From Actinospineispora eucalypti (GTDB lineage: Bacteria > Actinomycetota > Actinomycetes > Mycobacteriales > Pseudonocardiaceae), in NCBI GenBank assembly GCA_014208095.1, contig JACHMT010000005.1:930001-994000 (forward strand): DNA of 64,000 nucleotides, read 5' to 3'. Position numbers and translations under genes: made by a program. The notes below the pieces were generated by a model. The model did no database searches, was not told the DNA's origin, and was given only the letters and a program-made list of their open reading frames with translations. This document shows positions 26,374 to 35,750 of the stretch, one piece after another (position 1 is the stretch's first letter; the number at the start of each line of letters is the position of its first letter).

Positions 26374-27744
26374 GTGCACACCACGTTCCGCGAGACCATG
26401 AGCGGCACGGTCAACGACCGCCCGCTGGAGCTGCGGCTGGCCGTCGACCAGCCGGGGATCCTGAACCCGGTGGCCGACCGCACCGCGACCCTGACCGGCC
26501 GGCTGCGCGCTCCGGGCATCGCCGACGACGTGCCGGTCACCGGCACGCTGCGGATCGCCCCGCTGAACGCCGCCCGGACCATCGGCTACGACTGCTCGTT
26601 CAGCCTGCCGGACGGCCGGCGGTTGCGTCTGGCCGGAGCCAAGACCATCGAGCTGGCGCACCCCCTGCGCTCGATGACCACGCTGCCGGTGACCCTCACC
26701 GAGGGGGAGAAGCGGCTCGGCGACGGGGTCCTGCGGTTCGACCTGCGCGATCTGCCGAGCTTCCTGGCCGGGTTCCGGCTGCGCCCGGACCAGCCCGAAC
26801 CGGCCGGTGCCGAGCTCTACCCCTCGCGCTGGCGGGGTCAGCCGGGGCGCCTCGAGGTCTGGTACTCCACGTTCACCGACCCGGCCACCGGGACCGGGGT
26901 GTGGCTGCACCACGAACTGGTTGCGCCGGCCGACGGCGGCCTGCCCCGGGTGCACGGCTGGACGGCGGTGTACCCGCCCGGCGAGGCCCCGGTGCACGAG
27001 CGGTTCGGGCCGATCCACGGGCCGATGCGGCCGGGTCCGGAGGCGTTCTCCGCCGGGAACGTCGCGGTCCGTCCCGGCGAGCTGCGCGGCGCGGCCGGTG
27101 AGCTGTCCTGGAAGCTCACCGAACGCGGCGGCGGCAAGCCCCTTTACACGCTGCCGGCGTGGGCCTGGCGCCGCGAGCTGCTGCCCTCGGCCCACCTGGT
27201 CACCGCGCCAGGGGCGACCTTCGACGGGGTGCTGCGGTACGCGGGCCGGGAACTGGTGATCACCGACGCGCCCGGCGCGAGTGCCCGCATCTACGGGCAC
27301 GGCAACGCGTTGCGCTGGGCCTGGCTGCACGCGGACCTCGGCGACGGCGAGGTACTGGAGGTGGTCACCGCGGTGTCCAAGCGCCCCGTGCTGCGGGCGC
27401 TCAAACCGCTCACCTTCCTGCGGCTGCGCCACGCCGGCGCGGACTGGCCGGCCGGCGACCAGCTGGTCAACTCGTTCCGTTACCGCTCGGGGATCGACCT
27501 GCCCAGCTGGTGGGTGTCCGGCCGGGTCGGTGACCGGCGGATCCGGGTGCGGGTGCACCAACCGCCGGAGGCGACCCTGGCGCTGGACTACACCGACCCG
27601 GACGGGGAGGCCGCGGTCTGCCGCAACTGCGAGTGCGCCGACGCCACCGTACTGCTGGAACGCCGGGTCACCGGCGACTGGCGGACCGAGCGCCGCTGGC
27701 GGCTGGACGGCACGGCGCACGCCGAGGTGGGTGGCCGTGGCTGA
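26374..27744 (+). CDS. Lipocalin-like protein associated with a GMC oxidoreductase
   Basis: A 456-aa protein I do not recognise by name. The middle part (SRWRGQPGRLEVWYSTFTDP then VHGWTAVYPPGEAPVHERFG, residues 150-210) resembles the two-lobed lipocalin fold of AttH/CrtC-like proteins. The first 140 residues look like a separate beta-rich domain. No signal peptide and no catalytic motif is obvious. A cysteine-rich CRNCECAD sits near the C-terminus. It overlaps the downstream GMC oxidoreductase by eight bases with GTG starts inside its last codons, so the pair are co-translated and may form a complex or share a lipophilic substrate. Confidence 0.5.
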   Translation: MHTTFRETMSGTVNDRPLELRLAVDQPGILNPVADRTATLTGRLRAPGIADDVPVTGTLRIAPLNAARTIGYDCSFSLPDGRRLRLAGAKTIELAHPLRSMTTLPVTLTEGEKRLGDGVLRFDLRDLPSFLAGFRLRPDQPEPAGAELYPSRWRGQPGRLEVWYSTFTDPATGTGVWLHHELVAPADGGLPRVHGWTAVYPPGEAPVHERFGPIHGPMRPGPEAFSAGNVAVRPGELRGAAGELSWKLTERGGGKPLYTLPAWAWRRELLPSAHLVTAPGATFDGVLRYAGRELVITDAPGASARIYGHGNALRWAWLHADLGDGEVLEVVTAVSKRPVLRALKPLTFLRLRHAGADWPAGDQLVNSFRYRSGIDLPSWWVSGRVGDRRIRVRVHQPPEATLALDYTDPDGEAAVCRNCECADATVLLERRVTGDWRTERRWRLDGTAHAEVGGRG

Positions 27745-29611
27745 CCGCACGGCGGTCGGCGCGCTGCTCGGTATCGACGAGCCGGCCGAGGTGGCCAGGG
27801 TCGCCAACCGGCTGGACACCCTGTTGCGGGACATGCCGGCGACCAGACGGCTGGGCGTCCGCGCCGGGCTGGGCGCGGTGTCCGTCGCCGTGCGGGCCGG
27901 GGGAGCCGTGCGGGCCGGAGGAACTGGGCCGGCCGGGGGAGCCGTGCGGGTCGGGGGAGCTGAGCGGGTCGGGGGACCGTGGCGGCCGGCGCCGGTCGGA
28001 CGGGACGCCGTGCTGCGCCGGCTGGCCGCCCATCCCGGGCTGGCCGGCCCGCTCGACCTGCTGAAGATGCCGGTGCTCCTGGCCGCCGGGCCGAGCGGGC
28101 CGGCGCCGGTGCCCGCCGGCGGCCGCGCGGACGCCGAGCTGGACTGCGTGCCGTCGTTCGACTGGCCGGCACGGTGGCGGACGGACGCCGTCGTGATCGG
28201 TTCCGGCGCCGGCGGCGCGATGGCGGCCCGCACCCTGGCCCGGGCGGGACTCGACGTGGTCGTGCTCGAGGAGGGCCGCCGGCACACCGTCGCCGAGCTG
28301 CGCACCGGCAACCCGATGGACCGGTTCCGTTCGATGTACCGGGACGCCGGCAGCACCGTCGCACTGGGCCGGCCGCCCGTCGTGCTGCCGGTCGGGCGGG
28401 GCGTCGGCGGCACCACACTGGTCAACTCGGGCACCTGTTTCCGCACCCCGGACCGCGTGCTGGCCCGCTGGGAGTCCGAGCACGGGGTGCCCACCGACCG
28501 CTACGCCGAGCTGCTCGACGAGGTCGAGCGCACCCTCGCCGTCGCGCCGCATCCGGAGCACTCGATCGGCAACAACGGGCTGATCGCGTTGCGTGGGGCC
28601 CGGGAGCTGGGCTGGGCGGCGGCGCCGCTGCGCCGCAACGCCACCGGCTGCGCGGGCAGCGGCCAGTGCGCGGTGGGCTGCCCGCGCAATGCCAAGAACG
28701 CCGTGCACCTCAATGCCCTGCCCCAGGCCTGCGCCGACGGCGCGTGCATCGTCACCGAGGCCCGGGTGCTGCGCGTGCTGGTGGAGCACGGCCGGGCCGC
28801 CGGGGTGCTCGCCCGGCGGCCGGACGGATCCAGCTTCACGCTGCGGGCCCCGCTGGTCGTGGTGGCGGCCGGCGCGACCGAGACGCCGCCGCTGCTGCGC
28901 CGCTCCGGCCTGGGCCGCCATCCCGGGCTCGGCCGGGGTATGGCGGTGCACCCGGCGACCAGTGTGGCCGGCCGGTTCGACGAGCCGGTGGTCGCCTGGC
29001 GGGGCGTCATGCAGAGCGTGGGCGTCGAGGAGCTGCACGACCAGGGGGTGCTGATCGAGGCGACCGCCGCGCCGAAGGGCCTGAGCACCTTCGTGCTGCC
29101 CGGGCTGGGCGCCACGCTGGCCGGCTGGCGCGGCGCCGGCGAACACCTGGCCTTCCTCGGCGCGATGATCGCCGACCAGCCGTCCGGCCGGGTGCGGGGG
29201 AGCGGCTCGCCGGTGCTGACCTACCGGCTTGCCCGGCCGGATGCGGTGAAGCTGCGCACCGCGATCGTCGGCATGGGCCGGATCCTGTTCGCCGCCGGCG
29301 CCCGCCAGGTTCTGACCGGGCTCACCGCGCGGCCCACCGCCGACACCCCCGGCGAACTGGTGGACATCGTGGCCGCCACCCCGACCAGCGCGCTGCACGT
29401 CGCCGCCTTCCACCCCACCGGCTCCGCCCGGATGGGCGCGGATGCGCGGCACGCTCCGGTCGATCCGCGCGGAGCGCTGCGCGGGGTGGACGGGCTCTAC
29501 CTCGCCGACGCCTCCCTGCTCCCCACCTGCCCGGAGGTGAACCCGCAGCTGACCATCATGGCGGCCGCCCTCGCGGTGGCCGGGAACGCGGTCCGGCGGG
29601 AGTCCGGTTAA
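27737..29611 (+). CDS. GMC family oxidoreductase with hexapeptide repeat
   Basis: A 624-aa flavoprotein of the glucose-methanol-choline family, in the branch near cholesterol oxidase-like actinobacterial proteins. FAD motif VIGSGAGGAMAARTLARAG starts near residue 155, GRGVGGTTLVNSGTC near 220, a cysteine-rich GCAGSGQCAVGCPRNAK near 305, and the C-terminal HPTGSARMG and CPEVNPQLTI carry the catalytic His and Asn. GTG 27737 follows GAGGTGG; GTG 27731 is an alternative. Between residues 52 and 81 five copies of a VRAGGA-like hexapeptide form a flexible linker (27890-27979). The first 50 residues are helical and may be a docking domain. Substrate unknown, probably a lipid alcohol. Confidence 0.85.
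   Translation: MADRTAVGALLGIDEPAEVARVANRLDTLLRDMPATRRLGVRAGLGAVSVAVRAGGAVRAGGTGPAGGAVRVGGAERVGGPWRPAPVGRDAVLRRLAAHPGLAGPLDLLKMPVLLAAGPSGPAPVPAGGRADAELDCVPSFDWPARWRTDAVVIGSGAGGAMAARTLARAGLDVVVLEEGRRHTVAELRTGNPMDRFRSMYRDAGSTVALGRPPVVLPVGRGVGGTTLVNSGTCFRTPDRVLARWESEHGVPTDRYAELLDEVERTLAVAPHPEHSIGNNGLIALRGARELGWAAAPLRRNATGCAGSGQCAVGCPRNAKNAVHLNALPQACADGACIVTEARVLRVLVEHGRAAGVLARRPDGSSFTLRAPLVVVAAGATETPPLLRRSGLGRHPGLGRGMAVHPATSVAGRFDEPVVAWRGVMQSVGVEELHDQGVLIEATAAPKGLSTFVLPGLGATLAGWRGAGEHLAFLGAMIADQPSGRVRGSGSPVLTYRLARPDAVKLRTAIVGMGRILFAAGARQVLTGLTARPTADTPGELVDIVAATPTSALHVAAFHPTGSARMGADARHAPVDPRGALRGVDGLYLADASLLPTCPEVNPQLTIMAAALAVAGNAVRRESG
27890..27979 (+). repeat. Five 18-bp repeats encoding VRAGGA-like hexapeptides
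   Basis: Five imperfect 18-bp units give VRAGGA, VRAGGT, GPAGGA, VRVGGA and ERVGGP in frame inside the GMC oxidoreductase. The repeat likely acts as an interdomain linker and is prone to length change by slippage. Confidence 0.85.
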
Positions 29612-29639
29612 GGCGTGTCCCGCCCCGGGTTGTGGCAGC

Positions 29640-31505
29640 ATGACCTGCGTGGACCCGGCCGAACTGACGGCGTTCCTGGCCAAGCACCCGCCGTTCGACT
29701 CGCTCGGCGACGCCGCGTTGCGCGCCGTCGCGGAGGGCTCGCGGGTGGACCGGTTCGCCGACGGTGAGCTGGTCCTGGACGCTTTCCGCGACCCGAGCGT
29801 CGAGGTGTTCGTCGTGCTCGAGGGGCGGGTGCGCCTCTGGAACGACGCCGACGACCGGGGCGGCGGCCCGGACGAAATCGTTCCGCCGGGTGGTGTGTTC
29901 GGCTTCTCCGCCATGCTGACCGAGAGCTCGGTCGGACCGCGCGCGGTGGCCGTCGGCGAGGTGCGGGTGGCTCGCATCCCGTCGGCGCTGGCCGGGCCGG
30001 TGTTCACCTCGCGGCGCGGGGCGCGGTTCCTGGCCGGCATGGTGTCCGCCGCCCGCCGTCCCGCCGTCGCTCCCACCTACAGCACCGTCGACGAGCTGAT
30101 CATCAACCCGCCGCTGGTGGTCGAGCCGTCCACTCCGGTCGACGAGGTGGCCCGGCTGATGACCGAGCGCAGGGCGCCGTGCGCGGTGGTCCAGTTCCCC
30201 GACGGGGCTCTCGGGCTGATCACCGACTCGTTGCTGCGCACCTGGGTGCTGGTCGAGGGGCGGCCACCGAGCACGCCGGCCCAAGTGGTGGCGGACAGGT
30301 CGGTGCCGGTCACCGTGCTCGGCGACTCCGCGGCTGAGGCGCTGCTCCTGCTGCTGGAACGCGACGCCGAGTTCCTGTTGGTGACCGACCGGGCGGGGAA
30401 ACCACGCGGGGTCATCTGCCCGCGTGACTTCGCGGTCTCGCCGACCACCGCCGGGGTGTCGCTGCACGAACGGCTGCGCCGGGCCGGCTCCGTCGACGAC
30501 CTGGCCTGCCATGCCAAGGCCATCCCCGCCGTGCTGGCCGACCTGCTGTCGCGCGGCCTGGCCTCCGGCCGGGTCATCGCGGTGTACTCGACGGTGGTGG
30601 ACACGCTGGTGCGGCGGGCGATCGGCTTCGTCTTCGCCGAGCGGGCGGATCTCTCCGTGGACGCCTTCACCTGGTTGTCGCTGGGCAGCAACGGGCGCCG
30701 GGAGGCGGTGCTCAGCTCGGACGTCGACTCGGCGGTGGCCTTCCAGGGGGCGGTCACGCCGGCCGAGATCACCCGTTACCGGGAGGCGTTCGGCGACGTC
30801 TACGGGGTGCTCGCGCGGGCCGGGCTCAGCGGCGACGAGCACGGCGCGATCGCGCGGCACCCGCTGTTCGCCCGCACCAACGACGACTGGTGGGCCGCCG
30901 GCCTGGAGTGGCGGGCCGCGCCGGAGGAGCACAACGGGGCGATGATGACCTCGTTGATGGTGGACGGCCGGCCGATCCACGGCGACCCCGGGCTACCGGC
31001 GGTGACCAGGGTGTTCGGTGACCTCCGGGCCAGCCCGGGGACCATGCGGCTGCTGCTGCGGGAGTCGTTGTCCAAGCGGGCGAAGTCCCGGTCCACGCGG
31101 CACCTGCTCACCCGCCAGCCGGACACCTTCGACATCAAGGCACACGCGCTGCTGCCCATCGTGAACATCGCCCGCTGGGCCGCGCTCAGCGTGGGTTCGG
31201 CCGCGTTGCCCACCACCGAGCGGCTGCGGGCCGCCGCCGGCTCGACGATGCTGCCGGAGGAGCACGCCAGCACGCTGGTCGAGGTGTTCGGGGTGCTGCA
31301 ACGGCTCCGGCTGCGCTACCAGCTGATGCAGCAGCAGGCCGGCGACCGGCCGTGCGACCTGATCACCATGAACCGGATGTCCTCCATCGACCGCTGCCTG
31401 CTGTCCCAGGCGGTCCGGGAGATCTCGTCGGTCCAGCGGCGGATGGACAACGTCTCCCGGTTCGTGCCGGCCGAGGGGTGGGCCGCCCCGGAACCGGCCC
31501 GGTAG
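29640..31505 (+). CDS. Cyclic-nucleotide/CBS/DUF294 nucleotidyltransferase-like protein
   Basis: A 621-aa cytoplasmic signalling-type protein. Domain order: cNMP-binding-like (about 15-130), two CBS domains (about 150-265), DUF294 nucleotidyltransferase (about 290-440) with WLSLGSNGRREAVLSSDVDS carrying the GSxGR and DxD metal residues, and a C-terminal DUF294_C helical region (about 470-610). GlnD-type uridylyltransferases share the core fold, so nucleotidyl transfer regulated by small ligands is plausible. Target unknown. The TAGTG at the end links it to the metallophosphoesterase gene. Confidence 0.85.
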   Translation: MTCVDPAELTAFLAKHPPFDSLGDAALRAVAEGSRVDRFADGELVLDAFRDPSVEVFVVLEGRVRLWNDADDRGGGPDEIVPPGGVFGFSAMLTESSVGPRAVAVGEVRVARIPSALAGPVFTSRRGARFLAGMVSAARRPAVAPTYSTVDELIINPPLVVEPSTPVDEVARLMTERRAPCAVVQFPDGALGLITDSLLRTWVLVEGRPPSTPAQVVADRSVPVTVLGDSAAEALLLLLERDAEFLLVTDRAGKPRGVICPRDFAVSPTTAGVSLHERLRRAGSVDDLACHAKAIPAVLADLLSRGLASGRVIAVYSTVVDTLVRRAIGFVFAERADLSVDAFTWLSLGSNGRREAVLSSDVDSAVAFQGAVTPAEITRYREAFGDVYGVLARAGLSGDEHGAIARHPLFARTNDDWWAAGLEWRAAPEEHNGAMMTSLMVDGRPIHGDPGLPAVTRVFGDLRASPGTMRLLLRESLSKRAKSRSTRHLLTRQPDTFDIKAHALLPIVNIARWAALSVGSAALPTTERLRAAAGSTMLPEEHASTLVEVFGVLQRLRLRYQLMQQQAGDRPCDLITMNRMSSIDRCLLSQAVREISSVQRRMDNVSRFVPAEGWAAPEPAR

Positions 31506-32404
31506 TGGTCGGGGTGCCCGCCCACCGGGTCGCGGTCATCGGCGACGTCGGCGGTCACCTGGACGAGCTGCGCGCCGAGCTGCGCCGGCTGGGCGCGGAC
31601 GCCGAGACCGGCCGGCTGCCGGACGACCTCACCGTGGTCCAGGTCGGTGACCTGGTGCATCGCGGTCCGGCCTCGGCCGCGGTGATTCAACTGGTGGACG
31701 GGTACCTGAGGACCCAGCCGGCCCAATGGGTGCAGCTGGTCGGCAACCACGAGGCGCAATACCTGCGGGAGCCGGTGTTCCGCTGGCCCGAGCGGCTGGA
31801 CGCCCGGTCCGCCCGCACGCTGCGCCGGTGGTGGGCCGACGGGCTGCTGCGGGTGGCCGCCTGGGTGCGGGACGACGCCGGCGAGGAGTTCCTGATCACT
31901 CACGCGGGGCTGACGGCGGAGTTCTGGAGGGACACGCTCGGCGCCCCTCGGGGCGCCGAGCGCGCGGCGACGATGCTGAACGGGTTGATCGGTGCGGATG
32001 ACGGCGCGGACAACCCAGCCCTGTTTCGCGCCGGCAGCATGCTGCACCGGCGGGGACCCGTGCGCGGCGCGGGGCCGCTGTGGGCGTGCACCGCCACCGA
32101 GCTGTTGCCCGGCTGGCTGGCCACTCCGCTGCCGTTCAGCCAGGTGCACGGGCACGATTCGCTGTTCGACTGGCGAAAACGCCGGTTCCGGGTGCCCGGC
32201 GACCTGGCCCGGCTGACCGTCCTGGAGGACGAGGCGAGGCACGAGACCACCGCGCTGGATGGCGGCCGGATCATCGGCATCGACCCCTGCCACAGCGGCG
32301 AGCCGTGTGGCCGGTGGGCCGCCTGGGAGACCCGGACGCGCCCGGCTCAGGCGCATCCTCCGGCTCAGGCGCCTCCCGGGTTCGGCGGCTCGGGGATCGA
32401 GTAG
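31505..32404 (+). CDS. Metallophosphoesterase (PPP-type)
   Basis: A 299-aa calcineurin-like phosphoesterase. Motifs are IGDVGGHLDEL, VGDLVHRG, VGNHEAQY, THAG and VHGHDS in order. The first block has Gly-Gly-His where GDxHG is usual, so one metal ligand is shifted or supplied differently. GTG at 31505 overlaps the upstream stop by one base (TAGTG); GTG 31514 is an alternative. Its last 40 bp overlap the convergent solute-binding gene at 32365, and those C-terminal residues are repetitive (PAQAHPPAQAPPG). It likely acts with the DUF294 protein, one enzyme adding and the other removing a phosphoryl group; this is inference. Confidence 0.8.
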   Translation: MVGVPAHRVAVIGDVGGHLDELRAELRRLGADAETGRLPDDLTVVQVGDLVHRGPASAAVIQLVDGYLRTQPAQWVQLVGNHEAQYLREPVFRWPERLDARSARTLRRWWADGLLRVAAWVRDDAGEEFLITHAGLTAEFWRDTLGAPRGAERAATMLNGLIGADDGADNPALFRAGSMLHRRGPVRGAGPLWACTATELLPGWLATPLPFSQVHGHDSLFDWRKRRFRVPGDLARLTVLEDEARHETTALDGGRIIGIDPCHSGEPCGRWAAWETRTRPAQAHPPAQAPPGFGGSGIE

Positions 32405-33228
32405 CCGGACGGCGCCACGCTGATGTTCAGCGCCCGCCGCCACGACCCGTCGGCGATGTACTGCCGCAGCGCCGCGTTCACCTGGTTTAGCAGCGCGGTG
32501 TTGCCCTTGCGCACGCCGACCCCGTAGTGCTCGTCGGAGAAGCCCTTGCCCACCACCTTCAGCACACCCCGGTACTGCGGCTCGGCCGCGTAGCCGGCCA
32601 GGATCAGGTCGTCCGTGGTCACCGCGTCGACCTGGCTGTCCGCCAGCGCCTGCACGCAGTCGGACCACCGGGGGAACTCCTTGAGCTGGATCCGGCCCTG
32701 GTAGCGGGCCAGCACGTTGGCTGCCGAGGTGGTGCCGGTGACCGCGCACAGGTCACGGCCGTTCAGCGTCTCCGGGCTGGTGATCTCCTCCTCGTTGCGG
32801 CGCACCAGCAGGTCCTGGTGCGCGGTGAAGTACGGCCCGGCGAAGTCGATCACCTCCTTGCGCGCGTCGGTGATGGAGAAGGTGGAGAACACCAGGTCCA
32901 CCTCGCCGTTGGCCAGCATCCGCTCGCGCTCGGAGCCCACGGCCTCCTTCCAGGTGATGTTGGCCTCCGGGACACCGAGTGCCTTGGCCACGTAGGTGGC
33001 GGTCTGCACGTCGAAGCCCCGGTAGCTGGTGCCGTCCTTGAGGCCGATGCCGGGCTCGTCGAACGGGATGCCGATGGTCAGCTTCCCGCCGGCGGCTCCG
33101 GGCACCGGGGCGGGGGCCGGGTTGGGACCCGGCTCACCGCCGCCTCCACACGCCGCCAGCGTGGTGACCATCAGTCCGGTCAGCGCCACCACGGCCAGCC
33201 GGGCCCACCGCCGAATCGTGTTCGCCAT
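32365..33228 (-). CDS. Amino-acid ABC-type solute-binding lipoprotein
   Basis: A 287-aa periplasmic binding protein of the glutamate/glutamine family (bacterial extracellular solute-binding protein family 3). The N-terminus has a signal peptide with lipobox LAAC, so the mature protein is lipid-anchored. LTIGIPFDEPGIGLKDGTSY and YRGFDVQTATYVAKALGV are typical of the first lobe, and VDLVFSTFSITDARKEVIDF follows. ATG 33228 follows GGGGAG. It lies one base downstream of an APC permease gene with no ABC permease or ATPase in sight. An orphan binding protein with a secondary permease is unusual. Confidence 0.85.
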   Translation of the reverse strand: MANTIRRWARLAVVALTGLMVTTLAACGGGGEPGPNPAPAPVPGAAGGKLTIGIPFDEPGIGLKDGTSYRGFDVQTATYVAKALGVPEANITWKEAVGSERERMLANGEVDLVFSTFSITDARKEVIDFAGPYFTAHQDLLVRRNEEEITSPETLNGRDLCAVTGTTSAANVLARYQGRIQLKEFPRWSDCVQALADSQVDAVTTDDLILAGYAAEPQYRGVLKVVGKGFSDEHYGVGVRKGNTALLNQVNAALRQYIADGSWRRALNISVAPSGYSIPEPPNPGGA

Positions 33229-33229
33229 G

Positions 33230-34771
33230 TCAGTTCTCCCCACCCGGCTTGGCCTGGTCCAGGTCGTCCGCGTCGACGCTCGGCCCGTAGGTCGGGCCGT
33301 CGTCCGACCAGACCGGTTTGATCCGCCCGTTGGTGTTGGCCATGACGCCGGGCTTCGCCATCTTCCAGCCGATGGCCAGCACCAGGGCGATGATCGGGAT
33401 CCCGAACACGACCACCAGGAAGTTGACCTTGTGGCTTAAGTACGGGCTGCTCTGCCAGCCGGAAACGGCCATACCGACGACGACCAGGGCGAGGAAGACC
33501 AGCCCGGTGATGCTGGACCACGGGTGGCCGGGCATCTGGAAGGGGCTCGGCGGGATGACCCCCCGGTCGGTCAGCCGGCGCAGCCGCAGCTGGCACAGGA
33601 AGATGGTGGCCCAGGTGAAGATGATGCCGATGGCCGCCGCTTCCAGGGCGATCTCGAACGCGTCCGGGGCGAGCGCGTTCAGCACCGCGCCGAACACGTA
33701 GACCACCGACGTCATCACGATGCCCGCCCACGGCACCCCAGAGTCGCTCATCCTCAACGTGAATGCCGGTGCCTGCTTGGACATGCCCAGGCTGCGAAGC
33801 ACCCGCCCGGTGGAGTAGAGCCCGGAGTTCAGGCTGGACATGGCGGCCACGATCAGCACGATCTGGATCAGCGCGCCCATCCAGTTCAGGCCCATCCGGT
33901 CGAACACCGTGACGAACGGGCTGGTGCCGGACTTGAACTCGGTCGTCGGCAGCATGGAGACCAGCAGCAGGATCGAGCCGCAGTAGAAGACCGCGATCCG
34001 GTAGATGACCGCGTTCACCGCCTTGGGCACCTCGCGCTTCGGGTCGGCCATCTCACCGGCGGCGACGCCGACCATCTCGATGGCCGCGTAGGCGAACACG
34101 ACGCCCGACATCACCAGGATCGGGCCGTACCAGTTGTAGTCCCCGCTGGCCGGCCAGAAGCCGCCCGGGTTGCTCCACAGGTTCGAGAACCCGGCCTTGT
34201 GGTCACCGACGGAGAGCCCGCCGACCACCACGACCGCGCCGACGACGAGGAATACGACGATCGCGGCCACCTTGGCGATGGCCGCCCAGAACTCGAACTC
34301 GCCGAACGCCCGCGCGGACAGCAGGTTGATCACCAGGACCACGGCCAGCGCGATCAGCACGGTGGCCCACGCGGGCATTTGCGGCCACCAGTACTGGATG
34401 TACAGACCGACGGCGGACAGCTCGGCGATCCCGGTCAACGCCCAGTTCAGCCAGTACATCCACCCGGTGACGTAGGCCCACTTCTCGCCGTAGAACTCCC
34501 GCATGTACGACACGAAGGCGCCCGAGGTCTGGCGGTGCAGCACCAACTCGCCCAGCGCCCGCATCAGGAAGTACGCGATCAGCCCGACGAAGGCGTAGCT
34601 GAACAGCAGCGCCGGCCCGGTGTTGTGCAGCCGGGACGCCGACCCCAGGAACAGCCCGGTGCCGATCGCGCCGCCGATCGCGATCATCTGTACGTGCCTT
34701 CGGCCGAGGGTCTGTTTGTAGCCGACCTGCTCGGCGTGCAGGCTGTGATGGGACTCGAGGCTCTGGGTCAT
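33230..34771 (-). CDS. Amino-acid permease (AnsP/CycA type)
   Basis: A 513-aa member of the AAT amino-acid permease family. RHVQMIAIGGAIGTGLFLGS near residue 25 and MRALGELVLHRQTSGAFVSY near 70 are diagnostic, and the following WLNWALTGIAELSAVGLYIQ fits asparagine, D-serine/D-alanine and related permeases. Start ATG 34771 lies 220 bp from the divergent dienelactone hydrolase. Downstream is the solute-binding lipoprotein with a one-base gap, suggesting an operon. Substrate unknown. Confidence 0.85.
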   Translation of the reverse strand: MTQSLESHHSLHAEQVGYKQTLGRRHVQMIAIGGAIGTGLFLGSASRLHNTGPALLFSYAFVGLIAYFLMRALGELVLHRQTSGAFVSYMREFYGEKWAYVTGWMYWLNWALTGIAELSAVGLYIQYWWPQMPAWATVLIALAVVLVINLLSARAFGEFEFWAAIAKVAAIVVFLVVGAVVVVGGLSVGDHKAGFSNLWSNPGGFWPASGDYNWYGPILVMSGVVFAYAAIEMVGVAAGEMADPKREVPKAVNAVIYRIAVFYCGSILLLVSMLPTTEFKSGTSPFVTVFDRMGLNWMGALIQIVLIVAAMSSLNSGLYSTGRVLRSLGMSKQAPAFTLRMSDSGVPWAGIVMTSVVYVFGAVLNALAPDAFEIALEAAAIGIIFTWATIFLCQLRLRRLTDRGVIPPSPFQMPGHPWSSITGLVFLALVVVGMAVSGWQSSPYLSHKVNFLVVVFGIPIIALVLAIGWKMAKPGVMANTNGRIKPVWSDDGPTYGPSVDADDLDQAKPGGEN

Positions 34772-34991
34772 TCGTGTCGTCCTTCCCCCTCTGGCGACAA
34801 ACGCCGGGCGACCGGCGTGTGACTCAGCTCTCATTGTGAGTGGAGACACACTAAAGTCCGGTACGAACCTGAGCAATCACCCGTTCGCTACCGACCGGTA
34901 TGCGAGCCGGTCAGCCCTGCGCGAACTGTGCGGTGCCGGACGCCCCGGGCGACTTAGAGTCGCGGCGAGAAGATCGGAAAGGACGCCGCGA

Positions 34992-35717
34992 ATGGTTACC
35001 GCGAGAGACATCGAGTACCGGGTGAACGGGTCCACCATGCGTGGCCGGCTCGCCCTGCCGGACGGCACCGGGCAGCGGCCGGGTGTGCTGATCGCGCACG
35101 AGGGGAACGGGCTGGACGAGTTCCAGCGCACCCGCCCGGAGCGCCTGGCCGAGCTGGGCTACGTCGCCTTCGCACTGGACTACCACGGTGACGGCCGAGT
35201 GTTCACCGACTCGGCCCAGATGCTGGCCCGGGTGGAGGTGCTGGGCAACGACCTGGACCTGGTGCGCACGCTGGGGCAGGCCGGCCTGGACGTGCTCACC
35301 GCCGAACCGCGCACCGACCCGACTCGGTTGGCCGCGATCGGTTACTGCTTCGGCGGTACCACGGTGCTCGAGCTGGCTCGCTCCGGCGCCGACCTGAAGG
35401 CGGTGGTCGGCTTCCACCCCGGCCTCCTCCCGTCCCGCCCGGCGGACAGCCCGAACATCCGGGGCAAGGTGCTGATGTGCATCGGCGCCAACGACCCGAT
35501 CGTGCCGATGGCGCAGCGGGTGGCGTTCGAGGAGGACATGCGCGCGGCCGGGGTGGACTGGCGGATGAACCTCTACGGCCGCGCCGAGCACAGCTTCACC
35601 CACCCGCGGACGCCCGCGCCCGGCACGCTGCCGGGCGTCCGCTACCACCAGCCTTCGGACGAACGATCATGGCGTGCCATGATCGACCTGTTCGATGAGG
35701 TGTTCGGGGCCGGATAG
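34992..35717 (+). CDS. Dienelactone hydrolase family protein
   Basis: A 241-aa alpha/beta hydrolase with the dienelactone hydrolase triad: GYCFGG with the nucleophilic Cys near residue 118, GANDPIVP with Asp near 164, and RAEHSFTHP with His near 199. The ATG at 34992 follows GAAAGGACGCCGCG; an upstream in-frame ATG at 34836 would add 52 non-conserved residues. It is divergent from the amino-acid permease across 220 bp. Substrates of such proteins are often lactones or esters; no pathway partner stands out nearby. Confidence 0.87.
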   Translation: MVTARDIEYRVNGSTMRGRLALPDGTGQRPGVLIAHEGNGLDEFQRTRPERLAELGYVAFALDYHGDGRVFTDSAQMLARVEVLGNDLDLVRTLGQAGLDVLTAEPRTDPTRLAAIGYCFGGTTVLELARSGADLKAVVGFHPGLLPSRPADSPNIRGKVLMCIGANDPIVPMAQRVAFEEDMRAAGVDWRMNLYGRAEHSFTHPRTPAPGTLPGVRYHQPSDERSWRAMIDLFDEVFGAG

Positions 35718-35750
35718 AACGACCTTGCCGGCCGGGCTCCGGGGGTTCGG

